Below, one piece after another: positions 27,665-37,324 of a DNA stretch of 64,000 nucleotides. The stretch's first letter is position 1. The number at the start of each line of letters is the position of its first letter. Below the pieces are notes generated by a model, which worked only from the letters and a program-made list of their open reading frames with translations, was not told where the DNA came from and did no database searches. Origin of the DNA: Mesorhizobium erdmanii USDA 3471. Lineage in GTDB: Bacteria > Pseudomonadota > Alphaproteobacteria > Rhizobiales > Rhizobiaceae. The DNA lies in the NCBI RefSeq assembly GCF_000472705.1, contig NZ_AXAE01000011.1, forward strand, positions 62,001-126,000, read 5' to 3'. The position numbers and the translations under genes were made by a program.

Positions 27665-29092
27665 GTGCGTCAGGCGTTGTTGGGCATCGTTTCCAAATCC
27701 ACTTCCCCCCTCAAAGCGATCATGGTCTTCGCCCTGGCGGTGACGTTCGTTTGTGCCGACGTGGCCTCATCGCTGGCAGCACGGCCAGCGGCCATTGTCG
27801 TGGATGCCAAGACCGGCAAGGTGCTGTATTCCGCGGATGCCAACGGCAGGCGCTATCCGGCGTCGCTGACCAAGATGATGACGCTTTATCTGACCTTCGA
27901 AGCGATGGCGAAGGGCAAGATCAACAGGAATTCGCAGGTCGTGTTTTCGGCCCATGCCTCTGCCGAAGCGCCGACGAAACTTGGCGTGAAGCCGGGCGGT
28001 TCGGTCACGGTCGAGACCGCGATCCTGTCGATCGTCACCAAGTCGGCGAACGACTCGGCCACCGCGCTCGGTGAAATGCTCGGCGGCGATGAACCCACTT
28101 TTGCCCGCATGATGACCGCCAAGGCGCGGCAGCTCGGCATGAACGGCACCGTCTTTCGCAACGCTAACGGCCTGCCAGACCCCGGCCAGTTCACCACGGC
28201 GCGCGACATGGCGACGCTCGGCATCGCCTTGCGGGAGCATTTCCCGCAGTACTATGGCTATTTCTCTCAGCGCTCCTTTCTCTACGGCCGTCAGCGCATC
28301 AACGGTCACAACCGTCTGCTTGGACGCATCAAGGGCGTCGACGGCATCAAGACCGGTTACACCCGCGCTTCCGGTTTCAACCTCGTCTCGTCGGTCAACG
28401 ACGGCAACCGCCGCCTCGTCGCGGTTGTCATGGGCGGCACGTCGGGCGGCAGCCGCGACAACCAGATGGCAAGCCTGATCAACACCTACATGCCGAGGGC
28501 CTCGACCCGCGGTGGCGGCGATCTGGTTGCCAAGGCCGACAGCAGCAACCCGATCAAGGCCCTTGCCAAGGTTATCCTGCCCAAACACGACGCCCCGACC
28601 CCGGACGACAAGCCGGTGGCGGTGGCCAGCGCCGACGATACAGCCGTTACCGAAGACGCGACTGTCGCCGAGGATGACACCGCCGACAGCGATGCCCAGG
28701 CCGAAACACCCAAACTGGTCGCCCCGGCAAAGAAGGTGAAGACGGTCATCGTCGCCGCGCCGAAGGTCGCCACCGCCCAGGTCGTCGCCGCCTATGCCGA
28801 GCCGACGCCGCCGGCCGTCGATCCGGTCAATACCGCTTCGGTGCCGTCGGGTTGGGCCATACAGGTCGCGTCGTCGCCGAAGCAGTCGGAAGCCCAGGCC
28901 TTCCTCGACAGGACCACAAAGCAGGCGCCCAAAATCCTGGCGGACGCGTCGGGCTTCACCGTCGCCTTCGACAAGGATGGCGAGACGTACTACCGCGCCC
29001 GCTTTGGCGGTTTCGGTTCGAAGGATGCCGCCTGGAAAGCCTGCACCGCTTTGAAGAAGAAGAAAATCGCCTGCTACGCCGTCCAGCAATAG
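27665..29092 (+). CDS. D-alanyl-D-alanine carboxypeptidase with C-terminal SPOR domain
   Basis: Periplasmic penicillin-binding protein of the S11/DacA type trimming peptidoglycan stem peptides. With the GTG at 27665 (475 residues; AAGGG at good spacing) the active-site motifs are SLTK (Ser67), SAN (127-129) and KTG (229-231). A signal peptide covers about residues 1-38. A Pro/Ala/Asp-rich linker (about 300-395) leads to a SPOR domain (about 398-475: WAIQVASSPKQSEAQAF, YYRARFGGF), which binds denuded septal glycan and so suggests a role at division. An upstream in-frame GTG exists at 27599. Confidence 0.94.
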   Translation: MRQALLGIVSKSTSPLKAIMVFALAVTFVCADVASSLAARPAAIVVDAKTGKVLYSADANGRRYPASLTKMMTLYLTFEAMAKGKINRNSQVVFSAHASAEAPTKLGVKPGGSVTVETAILSIVTKSANDSATALGEMLGGDEPTFARMMTAKARQLGMNGTVFRNANGLPDPGQFTTARDMATLGIALREHFPQYYGYFSQRSFLYGRQRINGHNRLLGRIKGVDGIKTGYTRASGFNLVSSVNDGNRRLVAVVMGGTSGGSRDNQMASLINTYMPRASTRGGGDLVAKADSSNPIKALAKVILPKHDAPTPDDKPVAVASADDTAVTEDATVAEDDTADSDAQAETPKLVAPAKKVKTVIVAAPKVATAQVVAAYAEPTPPAVDPVNTASVPSGWAIQVASSPKQSEAQAFLDRTTKQAPKILADASGFTVAFDKDGETYYRARFGGFGSKDAAWKACTALKKKKIACYAVQQ

Positions 29093-29138
29093 GACAGCGT
29101 GGAAGATATCTCCCGGAAATTTTTTGCGTCGAAGGAGA

Positions 29139-29840
29139 CTAGTTGTGATTGGAGAGCAAGACGTCCTTGGCTTCGTTGATTCGCGCCGCCAGGAAAGACG
29201 TGCCGCCGATATCGGGGTGCAGGCGCTGCATCAGGCGGCGGTGCGCCTTGCGGACATCCGCCGCGGCGGCCCCCGCTTCAAGACCAAGGACCTTGTAGGC
29301 CTCCTCCTTAGTCATGGCGCCCGGACCTGGCGCAACACCCAGCCCTTCGCCACCGTTCGTCTCAGTGTTTTTGCGCCAGACGGGAAATCTGCCGTCAAGA
29401 TACGTCTCTAGCAGCTGGCAGCTCTCCGCGTCGCCGGAGAGCTCACGGTAGAGATGCTGCAGCTCGCCAAGACCCATCGCGCCAAGCATCTTGCCGTCGT
29501 GGCGGCCAGCCAGAACCAGCCCTTCGAGGCCGCCCGTATTGTGATCCAGCTCCATCTCGAGCGCTGCCGTTCGCACCGTTGAGCGTTTTCCTGGCTCCGG
29601 CCTGACGTCAGGCCGGTCCGCACGCGTGGCGAAATACCAGCCGATTGCCGCGAACAGAATGACGCCGCCGATTCCGCTTCGGCCAACCAGAAGCACCGCG
29701 CCGCCCACCAGCGCCAGCAGGATCGGTCCCATTGTTCTGGTCCCGCTTGCCAGCCGGGCCGGATCGGCCCGAAGGAAGGCCGATGCTACCCCGAGCATCA
29801 CCAGCAGCAATGCGACCAGACCGATAATTGCGCCTAACAT
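29139..29840 (-). CDS. membrane-anchored J-domain protein
   Basis: Co-chaperone that would stimulate DnaK. The 233-residue protein has two N-terminal membrane segments (about 1-22 and 38-70), a cytosolic middle region with an ELQHLYRELSGDAES-type element, and a C-terminal J domain with the HPD motif at residues 208-210 (RRLMQRLHPDIGG). The layout resembles alphaproteobacterial relatives of mitochondrial Pam18/Tim14. Its partner is unknown. The gap to the next gene (29841-30115, 275 bases) shows nothing convincing. Confidence 0.88.
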   Translation of the reverse strand: MLGAIIGLVALLLVMLGVASAFLRADPARLASGTRTMGPILLALVGGAVLLVGRSGIGGVILFAAIGWYFATRADRPDVRPEPGKRSTVRTAALEMELDHNTGGLEGLVLAGRHDGKMLGAMGLGELQHLYRELSGDAESCQLLETYLDGRFPVWRKNTETNGGEGLGVAPGPGAMTKEEAYKVLGLEAGAAAADVRKAHRRLMQRLHPDIGGTSFLAARINEAKDVLLSNHN

Positions 29841-30115
29841 TTCCCACCGCCCCGCAGGTTCCCTGCCCGCCCGGACAGCCGCCTGATGTCATCCAGCACT
29901 TTTTCTGCGCCGGAATGATGGCCTTCATCGAGACAGGGAGAGGACCGCCCTGCGAGATGGCTCCCCAACTCCGTGGCCCTTGCCGAATTCGACGGCTGTT
30001 CATTGCGCATGAGTTCAAGATGTGGCGTTGTCGAGCCGCTTGCAAGTCCAGCAAGAGGCAAGAGTGAGGGCCAGAAAGCCCGCGCAGGCGGCAGGCAATA
30101 CCGCCGCGCTATGGC

Positions 30116-30553
30116 TTATAGCAAACCCAGATCGGCAAGCTCGCGCCTGAGTTTCGGTGGCATCTCGACCAACCCCGCCTTGCCCTTGCCGAGGTCGAGG
30201 GGCGCGTCCGATGGCTTCAGGTAGCGCCAGCCCTGGAAAGCCCGGCGCGGCTGCCAGTCGGTGCGCACGACGTGCGGATCGAGCATCAGATGGCAGCGGC
30301 CAATGCCTTCGTCATCGGTGAAGGGCCTGATCTCGGTGATCAGCTGGCGGCATTGCACGCTGCCCTTGATCACCCAGTAGAGCGAGCCGCCATCGGTAAT
30401 CTCAGCGCCGCGCGTCGGCACCATGCGGGTCGTGTGCCAGTGTTCGGCCGGTTCACCGGCCCGCCGCCGTTCGTCGAGACGGAACTCGATCCATTCCTCG
30501 AGATCCTCGACGCTGTCGCAGCCGACGCACAGTTTTAGGAGATTGAGAGCCAT
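30116..30553 (-). CDS. DUF1489 family protein
   Basis: A 145-residue conserved alphaproteobacterial protein of unknown function. It has the family pattern MALNLLKLCVGCDSVEDLEEW, HTTRMVPTRGAEITDGGSLYWVIKG in the middle, and GWRYLKPSDAPLDLG towards the end. There is no signal peptide or membrane segment. It follows the serine dehydratase gene on the same strand after 77 bases. Confidence 0.88.
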   Translation of the reverse strand: MALNLLKLCVGCDSVEDLEEWIEFRLDERRRAGEPAEHWHTTRMVPTRGAEITDGGSLYWVIKGSVQCRQLITEIRPFTDDEGIGRCHLMLDPHVVRTDWQPRRAFQGWRYLKPSDAPLDLGKGKAGLVEMPPKLRRELADLGLL

Positions 30554-30630
30554 TCGTTAAGGTTAGTCGTGAGCGCCGAGACGTCAACGGCCTGACGGAC
30601 TTCTCCACAGTGCGAGTTCGGTCCAGCCCC

Positions 30631-32034
30631 TCAGCACTCGACGACATTGACGGCGAGCCCGCCAAGGCTGGTTTCCTTGTACTTCTCGTTCATGTCGAGC
30701 CCGGTCTGGCGCATGGTCTCGATCGCCGCGTCGAGCGGTACGAAGTGGACGCCGTCACCCTTGATCGCCAGGGACGCCGCCGTCACCGCCTTGACCGCGC
30801 CGAGTGCATTGCGCTCGATGCACGGCACCTGCACCAGCCCGCCGACTGGATCGCAGGTCATGCCGAGATGGTGTTCGAGCGCGATCTCGGCGGCATTCTC
30901 GACCTGCATGGGTGTGCCGCCCATGACGGCACAGAGGCCGGCCGCGGCCATCGCCGAGGCGGACCCGACCTCGCCCTGGCAGCCGACCTCGGCGCCCGAG
31001 ATCGAGGCATTGCTCTTGATGATGCCGCCGACGGCCGCCGCCGTCAGCAGGAAGTCGCGGATGCTCGGCTGGTCGGCCTCGGGATGAAAATGCAGCCAGT
31101 AGCGCAGCACTGCCGGCAGCGTGCCCGCCGCCCCGTTGGTCGGCGCGGTGACGACGCGGCCCCCGGCGGCATTCTCCTCGTTGACGGCCATCGCGTAGAT
31201 TGACAGCCAGTCATTGGCGAGCAGCGGATTGGGCCGGTTCTGTTGCCACTGTTCCTGCAGCTTGTCGTGGAGCTGCCGGGCACGGCGCCGCACCTTCAGC
31301 CCGCCCGGCATGATGCCGTCCTGCGACAGGCCACGGTCGATGCAGCCCTTCATCGCACCCCAGATGGCGTCGAGGCCGGCGTCGAGCTCTTCGCGCGACA
31401 TCTGCGTTTCCTCGTTGATGCGCTTCATCTCGGCAATGGAAAGACCACTCTTGCCCGCCATCTTCAGCATCTCGACGGCGTTCTTGAAGGGATAAGGCAC
31501 TTTCTTGCCTTCTGATGTCACGGACCCCTTGGCCTTCATCCGCTGCAGTTCTTCTTCCGAAACCACGAAGCCGCCGCCGATCGAATAGTAGATGCGCTTG
31601 AGCAGCAGACGGCCACCGCCATCGTAGGCATAGAACGCCATGCCGTTGGCATGGCCGGTGAGAGGCGTCTTGCGGTCGAGCACCAGATCGGTGGCTGGGT
31701 CGAACCGATAAGAGGGATGACCGGGAGGCGTAATGCGCTTCTCGGCAGCGATGCGGCTGGCAATTCGGTCAGCCTGGTCGGGATCGACGGTCTGCGGCGT
31801 CAGGCCGGCAAGGCCGAGCACGACAGCACGATCGCTGCCATGGCCGATGCCGGTATAGGCGAGTGAACCGTGCAGGCTGGCGCCAACGCGATCCACGCTC
31901 ACACCAGCGGGTCGCGGCCAGTCACCATCCAGGATTTCGTCCAGGAAACGCGAGGCAGCCGTCATCGGCCCCATCGTGTGCGAGCTCGAAGGACCGATGC
32001 CGATCTTGAACAGGTCGAAAACCGAAAGGAACAC
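30631..32034 (-). CDS. sdaA: L-serine ammonia-lyase (iron-sulfur, single chain)
   Basis: Deaminates L-serine to pyruvate and ammonia. At 467 residues the protein contains both the beta domain ([20 protein letters not shown]) and the alpha domain with the 4Fe-4S cysteines in GCQGEVGSA and [12 protein letters not shown]. The start is a GTG at 32034 supported by AGGAG five bases upstream. No allosteric extension beyond the normal architecture is seen. Confidence 0.97.
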   Translation of the reverse strand: MFLSVFDLFKIGIGPSSSHTMGPMTAASRFLDEILDGDWPRPAGVSVDRVGASLHGSLAYTGIGHGSDRAVVLGLAGLTPQTVDPDQADRIASRIAAEKRITPPGHPSYRFDPATDLVLDRKTPLTGHANGMAFYAYDGGGRLLLKRIYYSIGGGFVVSEEELQRMKAKGSVTSEGKKVPYPFKNAVEMLKMAGKSGLSIAEMKRINEETQMSREELDAGLDAIWGAMKGCIDRGLSQDGIMPGGLKVRRRARQLHDKLQEQWQQNRPNPLLANDWLSIYAMAVNEENAAGGRVVTAPTNGAAGTLPAVLRYWLHFHPEADQPSIRDFLLTAAAVGGIIKSNASISGAEVGCQGEVGSASAMAAAGLCAVMGGTPMQVENAAEIALEHHLGMTCDPVGGLVQVPCIERNALGAVKAVTAASLAIKGDGVHFVPLDAAIETMRQTGLDMNEKYKETSLGGLAVNVVEC

Positions 32035-32209
32035 GTTGTCTCCTGGAGTCGCGTCGAGGACTACATATAGGAATTGCCAGGATGTTTCCGCTCTTTTGAA
32101 ATTCGCGGCGCTGCGCCTGCCGACCTTGTTTGCTCCGGCAGCGACATTGTGTCGTCGATCGCAATGTCAGTCATCGAAGCCACCGCGCCGGATGTGATAA
32201 ATTCGGCTT

Positions 32210-32929
32210 ATGGGCGATTCCCTCGATCTTTCGACAGCCGATTTAGCGGCGCTGGGCCTTTTCCTTCTCGCCTGGGTGCTGCATACGCTCGCTTCCGACG
32301 GCCGGTTGGTCAGCCGCATGTCGTTGACGATGGCCATGAATGCGCAGCGCGAGGCCTGGATGCGCACCATGGCCGAGCGCGAAATCCGCATCGTCGACAC
32401 CGCCATCATGAGCGGCCTGCAGCAGGGAACTGCCTTCTTCGCCTCCAGTTCGCTGATCGCGCTTGGCGGCTGCTTTGCCTTGCTCGGTGCGTCCGACCGG
32501 GTGCTCGAGGTGCTGAGCAACCTGCCACTCGGCGGCGCGCCGTCGCGCTCGGCCTTCCAGATCAAGGTGCTGGGACTGGTTCTGATCCTGGCCTTTTCCT
32601 TCTTCAAATTCGGCTGGGCCTACCGGCTGTTCAACTATTGCTCGATCCTGATCGGCGCCGTGCCGATCCCGCATGGCGAAGCTTCACGCAATGCCGTCAC
32701 GCAAACGGCTGTATGGCGTGCGACGCAGATGAACATGCTGGCCGGCAAGCATTTCAACTCGGGCCTGCGCGGCGTGTTCTTCTCAATTGGCTATCTCGGC
32801 TGGTTCGTCGATCCGATGGTGTTCGTGGCTTCGACGCTTCTGCTGCTGGCCGTGCTGGTGCGGCGTCAGTTCTTCTCGGCGGCGCGGCGCGCCGTTATCG
32901 GTCAGCCGCCCGGTGCTGGGAAAGGCTGA
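32210..32929 (+). CDS. DUF599 family membrane protein
   Basis: A 239-residue inner-membrane protein with about four membrane segments (near 15, 75, 118 and 200) and the motif HTLASDGRLVSRMSLTMAMNAQREAWM after the first. The family has no known function. It is transcribed divergently from sdaA (gap 175 bases) and its last 28 bases overlap the convergent ydcF-like gene. Confidence 0.85.
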   Translation: MGDSLDLSTADLAALGLFLLAWVLHTLASDGRLVSRMSLTMAMNAQREAWMRTMAEREIRIVDTAIMSGLQQGTAFFASSSLIALGGCFALLGASDRVLEVLSNLPLGGAPSRSAFQIKVLGLVLILAFSFFKFGWAYRLFNYCSILIGAVPIPHGEASRNAVTQTAVWRATQMNMLAGKHFNSGLRGVFFSIGYLGWFVDPMVFVASTLLLLAVLVRRQFFSAARRAVIGQPPGAGKG

Positions 32930-33699
32930 TCGATGCGGCCGGAAAGCCAATAGGCGAAAAGCCCGATCCATTCGCGAACGGCCACGGTCGTATTCTCCAG
33001 GGAATCGGCCGGATTGTCGCGGAACAGGCCGACACCTTCCTTGCCGGAGGTGCGATAGTCGACCGGCCACGGGACGGTTGGAAAACCCGCTCTGTCGAAC
33101 AGCGCCTTGGCCCGGGGCATATGGAAGGCGGAGGTCACCAGCAGCCAGGTCTCGCCCGGTCCCGGTTTGACAAGTTCATGGCTGAAGACCGCATTTTCAT
33201 AGGTATTGCGGGACTTGTCCTCGAGGACAAGACGATCGGCCGATACACCCAGCGGCACGAGCAGGCGGGGCGCGGTGTCGGCATCACCCTCGCCGTCCAG
33301 CAACAGTGAGCCATTCCCACCGGAGACCACCACCTTCGCCTGCGGGAAGCGCCGGGCAAGGATTGCGGTCTCGACCATGCGATCGCCGCCGCTGCTCAAT
33401 TCATAGCCGCCGCGTACCAGATTGATCCCACCCTCGAAGCCGCCGCCGAGAACGACTATGCCGTCGACCTTTTGCGGCAGCGGCGGCCGTGGAAAGCGCT
33501 CTTCGAGCGGATTGAGCATCATCGCGCCGAGCGACGTCCAGGCCGAGAGCGCAAGGATCAGAAACGCCAGAATACTGCCGGTGACGGCCATCCGCCGCCG
33601 GCCGATCATGCCGGCGATCAGCCCCGCCAGGAACAGGAAGATCGTGAGGTTGAGCGGCTGGATGAAAAACCAGAAGATCTTGGAAAGATAGTAGAACAT
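32902..33699 (-). CDS. YdcF/ElyC-family DUF218 envelope protein
   Basis: A 265-residue protein with two N-terminal membrane segments (about 8-30 and 36-58) and a periplasmic DUF218 domain: VDGIVVLGGGFEGG, VVVSGGNGSL, SRNTYENAVFS and LVTSAFHMPRA. Related ElyC of E. coli affects peptidoglycan lipid-carrier metabolism. The overlap with DUF599 is convergent. Confidence 0.88.
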   Translation of the reverse strand: MFYYLSKIFWFFIQPLNLTIFLFLAGLIAGMIGRRRMAVTGSILAFLILALSAWTSLGAMMLNPLEERFPRPPLPQKVDGIVVLGGGFEGGINLVRGGYELSSGGDRMVETAILARRFPQAKVVVSGGNGSLLLDGEGDADTAPRLLVPLGVSADRLVLEDKSRNTYENAVFSHELVKPGPGETWLLVTSAFHMPRAKALFDRAGFPTVPWPVDYRTSGKEGVGLFRDNPADSLENTTVAVREWIGLFAYWLSGRIDQPFPAPGG

Positions 33700-33758
33700 C
33701 GCTCACCCCGCCGCGCGCGTGTGGCCGCGCACAGCACGCTGTAGCAATTGATTTCGCC

Positions 33759-33800
33759 CATGATCCTTCCCGAAAGCCGATTCCGGTTTTCGCGATCATG
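33759..33800. repeat. intergenic palindromic element (rhizobial type)
   Basis: CATGATC at 33759 and GATCATG ending at 33800 enclose nested arms CGAAA...TTTTCG. This CATGATC/TTCCCGAAA...TTTTCG/GATCATG layout is typical of short palindromic elements scattered in rhizobial intergenic DNA. It stands between the ydcF-like gene and gatA and might also stabilise or end the gatA transcript. Confidence 0.6.
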
Positions 33801-33820
33801 CCGCTAGACGAGCGATACCC

Positions 33821-35386
33821 TTACCACCACTTTTCCGGCTGAAATGTGCCGGCCGCCTGTTCGATGACGGCAGCGGTCTGAAACAGCGTTTCTTCCTCGA
33901 ACGGCCTGCCGATCAGCTGCAGGCCAAGCGGTAGCCCCTTGGGATCGAGCCCGGCGGGCACGGCGATACCCGGCAGGCCGGCCATGTTCACGGTGACGGT
34001 GAAAATGTCGTTGAGATACATCTTGACCGGGTCGGCAGCCATGTCCTCATCGGCAATGCCGAAGGCGGCCGACGGCGTCGCCGGGGTCAGGATGACGTCG
34101 ACGCCGGCGGCGAAGACGTTTTCGAAGTCGCGCTTGATCAGGTTGCGCACCTTCTGCGCCTGCAGATAGTAGGCGTCGTAATAGCCGGCCGACAGCACGT
34201 AGGTGCCGATCATGATGCGGCGCTTGACCTCGCGGCCGAAGCCGGCGGCGCGGGTCTTCTCATACATGTCGACGATGTCCTTGCCGGGCACGCGCAGGCC
34301 GTAGCGGACGCCGTCATAGCGCGCCAGGTTGGACGAAGCTTCGGCGGGCGCTACGATGTAGTAGGCAGGCAGCGCGTATTTGGTGTGCGGCAGGGAAATG
34401 TCGACGATCTCGGCGCCGGCATCCCTGAGCCAGGCAATGCCCTTCTGCCACAGGGCTTCGATCTCCTCGGGCATGCCGTCGACGCGGTATTCCCTGGGAA
34501 TGCCGACCTTCATGCCCTTGATCGGCTTGCCGATCGCCGCCTCATAGTCCGGCACCGGCCGGTCGACCGAGGTCGTGTCCTTCGGGTCGACGGAGGCCAT
34601 GGACTTCAGCAGGATCGCGGCATCGCGCACGTCGCGCGCGATCGGTCCAGCCTGGTCGAGTGACGAGGCGAAGGCGACGATGCCCCACCGTGAGCAGCGG
34701 CCATAGGTGGGCTTGATGCCGACCGTGCCGGTGAAGGCGGCCGGTTGGCGGATCGAACCGCCGGTATCCGTGGCAGTCGCGCCGGCGCATAGGAAGGCCG
34801 AGACGGCGGTGGCCGAGCCGCCGGAAGAACCGCCCGGCACCAGTTGCGCATTGTCCAGGCTGCGCTGGGTTTTCGTGCCGCCGGCCGAGACGAAGCCACC
34901 ATCGCCCTGATGCGTCGTCGGCATCACCACCGTGTCGAGGCGCGAACGCCGCCAGGGATTGATCACCGGGCCATAATAGGAGGTCTCGTTGGACGAGCCC
35001 ATGGCGAACTCATCCATGTTGAGCTTGCCGAGCATGACCGCGCCGTCGGCCCACAGATTTGATGTAACGGTCGATTCGTAGCGCGGCTTGAAGCCGTCGA
35101 GCACATGGCTGCAGGCCTGGGTATGAACGCCTTCGGTGCCGAACAGGTCCTTGATCCCCAGCGGGATGCCTTCCAGCGCACCGCCCTCACCCTTGACGAG
35201 CCTGGCATCCGACGCCTTGGCCATATCTAGCGCCTTGTCGCCGGTCACCGCGACATAGGCATTGAGCGCCGGATTGGCGCGGTCGATCGCCGAGAGATAG
35301 GCCTCTGTTATCTCGGTCGCGGTGATCTCCTTGCCGCGCAGCTTGGCGCGGGCCTGCGAAATCGTCAGTCGGGTCAGGTCGCTCAT
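33821..35386 (-). CDS. gatA: Asp-tRNA(Asn)/Glu-tRNA(Gln) amidotransferase subunit A
   Basis: Glutamine-hydrolysing subunit of the GatCAB complex that makes Gln-tRNA(Gln) and Asn-tRNA(Asn). The 521-residue protein has the amidase signature: Lys in [23 protein letters not shown] and [10 protein letters not shown], giving the Ser-cisSer-Lys triad. It is longer than most relatives because of an inserted segment between NPW (Trp145) and LVPGG (Leu182). The ATG overlaps the GNAT stop by one base (TGATG). Confidence 0.96.
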   Translation of the reverse strand: MSDLTRLTISQARAKLRGKEITATEITEAYLSAIDRANPALNAYVAVTGDKALDMAKASDARLVKGEGGALEGIPLGIKDLFGTEGVHTQACSHVLDGFKPRYESTVTSNLWADGAVMLGKLNMDEFAMGSSNETSYYGPVINPWRRSRLDTVVMPTTHQGDGGFVSAGGTKTQRSLDNAQLVPGGSSGGSATAVSAFLCAGATATDTGGSIRQPAAFTGTVGIKPTYGRCSRWGIVAFASSLDQAGPIARDVRDAAILLKSMASVDPKDTTSVDRPVPDYEAAIGKPIKGMKVGIPREYRVDGMPEEIEALWQKGIAWLRDAGAEIVDISLPHTKYALPAYYIVAPAEASSNLARYDGVRYGLRVPGKDIVDMYEKTRAAGFGREVKRRIMIGTYVLSAGYYDAYYLQAQKVRNLIKRDFENVFAAGVDVILTPATPSAAFGIADEDMAADPVKMYLNDIFTVTVNMAGLPGIAVPAGLDPKGLPLGLQLIGRPFEEETLFQTAAVIEQAAGTFQPEKWW

Positions 35387-35841
35387 CAAAGGCTCTTTTC
35401 GTAAAACACCGACCACTCGGAATCGGGATAATCCAGCACCGGGCCGCAGCGCGAAAATCCGGCACGTTCGTAGACGGCCCAGGCGGCGGGATGACGATCA
35501 CCCGTCTCCAGCACCAGCCGCTTCAGTCCTTCCTGCCTCGCCAGCGCCTCGACCCGTTCGACGATCCTGGCGCCGATTCTCTGGCCGCGATGCGAAGGCC
35601 GCGTATACATGCGCTTGACCTCGCCGATCCCGGCGCCGTGACGCTTGAGCGCCCCGCAACCGATGGCAAGGCCATTGTCACGGGCAATGAAAACCGTCGT
35701 GTCCTGGCCCGCCATCTGTTCCACCGTCAGGTGATAACAATGCTCCGGCGGCGTCAGTTCAAGCAAGGTCTCGTTGAGTTCCGTGACCAGGCCGCGCACG
35801 TCGTCCTGCAGCGGTGTCTCGATGGCGATCTCGATTGCCAT
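35386..35841 (-). CDS. GNAT-family N-acetyltransferase
   Basis: A 151-residue acetyltransferase with the acetyl-CoA loop motif [33 protein letters not shown] and the C-terminal [16 protein letters not shown]. The substrate is unknown. It lies between gatC (7 bases upstream) and gatA (one-base overlap), so it is probably translated as part of the amidotransferase operon. Confidence 0.9.
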   Translation of the reverse strand: MAIEIAIETPLQDDVRGLVTELNETLLELTPPEHCYHLTVEQMAGQDTTVFIARDNGLAIGCGALKRHGAGIGEVKRMYTRPSHRGQRIGARIVERVEALARQEGLKRLVLETGDRHPAAWAVYERAGFSRCGPVLDYPDSEWSVFYEKSL

Positions 35842-35848
35842 CGGGGCC

Positions 35849-36136
35849 TTACTCCACGACCTTCGGCACGAGGAAGAAATTCTCTTCGGTCGCCGGTGCG
35901 TTGGCGACAATATCGGCCGCCTTGTTGCCGTCGGTGACGACGTCCTGACGCTTCTTCATCTCCATCGGCGTGACCGAGGTCATCGGCTCGACGCCTGATA
36001 CATCGACCTCGTTCAGCTGCTCGACAAAGCCCAGTATGGCGTTCAGCTCGCCGGTCATGCGCTCTGCATCGTCTTCGCTGACCGCAATGCGGGCGAGACG
36101 CGCCACGCGCTTCACTGTCTTGACATCAACGGACAT
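35849..36136 (-). CDS. gatC: Asp-tRNA(Asn)/Glu-tRNA(Gln) amidotransferase subunit C
   Basis: Small GatCAB subunit (95 residues) that clamps GatA to GatB. The pattern [41 protein letters not shown], followed by the [17 protein letters not shown] region, is diagnostic. A good promoter lies at 36167-36194. gatB is not in the window. Confidence 0.96.
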   Translation of the reverse strand: MSVDVKTVKRVARLARIAVSEDDAERMTGELNAILGFVEQLNEVDVSGVEPMTSVTPMEMKKRQDVVTDGNKAADIVANAPATEENFFLVPKVVE

Positions 36137-36166
36137 ACATTTTGCCTCGGGGAAAACCAGTCCGCG

Positions 36167-36194
36167 CTATAGCGGCGCGGCGCGCACTGCGCAA
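36167..36194 (-). promoter_or_regulatory. gatC operon promoter
   Basis: On the minus strand TTGCGC (36189-36194) and CTATAG (36167-36172) are 16 bases apart, matching the pattern found at rpsB and pyrB. It lies about 31 bases before the gatC ATG. Confidence 0.6.
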
Positions 36195-36525
36195 CATGCA
36201 TCGTGCCAAGGCATCACGCCAGACTGCCATGCCGGCCCGGTTCTTGGGACGGCGCAACAGGGCGGACAACTCGAACAATCGCTTCCTTGACGAACACTGC
36301 CGCATGGGTCCTCGCACGGCGAAGGCTCGCAATTCCGCATTGGAACAGCCAGGCTCAAGCGATCGATATGCCAGATAGGGATCCTAGTGCCGGAATGGCC
36401 GTGATTGGATTGGCTCGAACAACTTTCGCAGGAGAGATTGGAGCGATCCGCGACGTGCGGTTCCAGCTTTGGGAACACCAGCCAGATCGCCCCAACGCCA
36501 TGGATTTGCTCCGCTTTGGCTGTTT
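36195..36525. other. intergenic region without convincing gene
   Basis: About 330 bases with small open frames in both directions (for example a 108-codon plus-strand frame at 36203-36529). They show no ribosome-binding site, known family or protein-like pattern. No tRNA-like fold, repeat or strong terminator is visible. Nothing is called here. Confidence 0.5.
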
Positions 36526-37233
36526 CTAGATCGTAATCGCTTTGCCGATGTCAGGCAATGCGACCTTGACCCCGGACCCTTCCAGGCCGGCCTCGAACTT
36601 CTCGGGCGTCGGATCGATCATCGGAAATGTACCGAAATGACAAGGGACGACCGTGTCGAACTTGAAGAAGCGACGGCAGGCAAGGGCCGCCACCGCACCG
36701 CCCATGGTGAAGCGGTCACCGATCGGCACGATGCCGATCTTCGGCTCATGCAGTTCGTTGATCAGCGCCATGTCGGAGAAGATATCGGTATCGCCCATGT
36801 GGTAGAGCGTCTTGTCTTCCGGGAAATGCAGAACCAGCCCGCCCGGATTGCCGAGATAGACGTTCCTGCCGCCGTCTTCGCCAAACGAGGAAGAGTGGAG
36901 CGCCTGGACGAAGGTGGTGGTAAAGCCGCCGCAATCGACCGTGCCGCCGATATTGCCGGGGTTGATCTTGCCGCCGTCGACGCCCTTGCCGACCAGATAC
37001 ATGCAGATCTCAAAATTGGCGACCAGCTGCGCGCCGCTCTTGCCGAGCACTTCCAGCGCACCGCTGATATGGTCGCTGTGTCCGTGCGTCAGCAGGACAT
37101 GCGTTATCCCCTCCGCCGGCCCTTCCCAGCCGCCTGTCCAGGACGGATTGCCGATCAGATAGGGGTCGATGAGGATCTTGGCGTCGCCGGTTTCGATACG
37201 GAAGGCCGAATGGCCGTACCAGGTCAGTTTCAT
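36526..37233 (-). CDS. UPF0173 metal-dependent hydrolase (metallo-beta-lactamase fold)
   Basis: A 235-residue zinc hydrolase of UPF0173. It has MKLTWYGHSAF at the N-terminus, the HxHxDH zinc motif THGHSDH (about residue 50), the further ligand in YHMGDTDIF, and VVPCHFGTFP with the last His. The substrate is unknown. The ATG at 37233 begins at the conserved core; an open frame extends far upstream but is antisense to ruvX. It is divergent from ruvX. Confidence 0.93.
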   Translation of the reverse strand: MKLTWYGHSAFRIETGDAKILIDPYLIGNPSWTGGWEGPAEGITHVLLTHGHSDHISGALEVLGKSGAQLVANFEICMYLVGKGVDGGKINPGNIGGTVDCGGFTTTFVQALHSSSFGEDGGRNVYLGNPGGLVLHFPEDKTLYHMGDTDIFSDMALINELHEPKIGIVPIGDRFTMGGAVAALACRRFFKFDTVVPCHFGTFPMIDPTPEKFEAGLEGSGVKVALPDIGKAITI

Positions 37234-37324
37234 GAATGCATTCCTCGATTTTTGCCGGGTCAAAGGATAGAACGCCGATGGCCCGGAGATCAAAGGGTAT
37301 AGTGTCCGCCGCGCCTCCGGAAGG

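Noticed and set aside
27767..29089. 440-codon minus-strand frame opposite the DD-carboxypeptidase
   Set aside because: Antisense to a gene with intact active-site motifs; composition is Gly/Arg/Asp-rich as expected for a shadow.
36203..36529. 108-codon plus-strand frame in the gatC-UPF0173 gap
   Set aside because: No Shine-Dalgarno, no family and runs into the convergent gene end.
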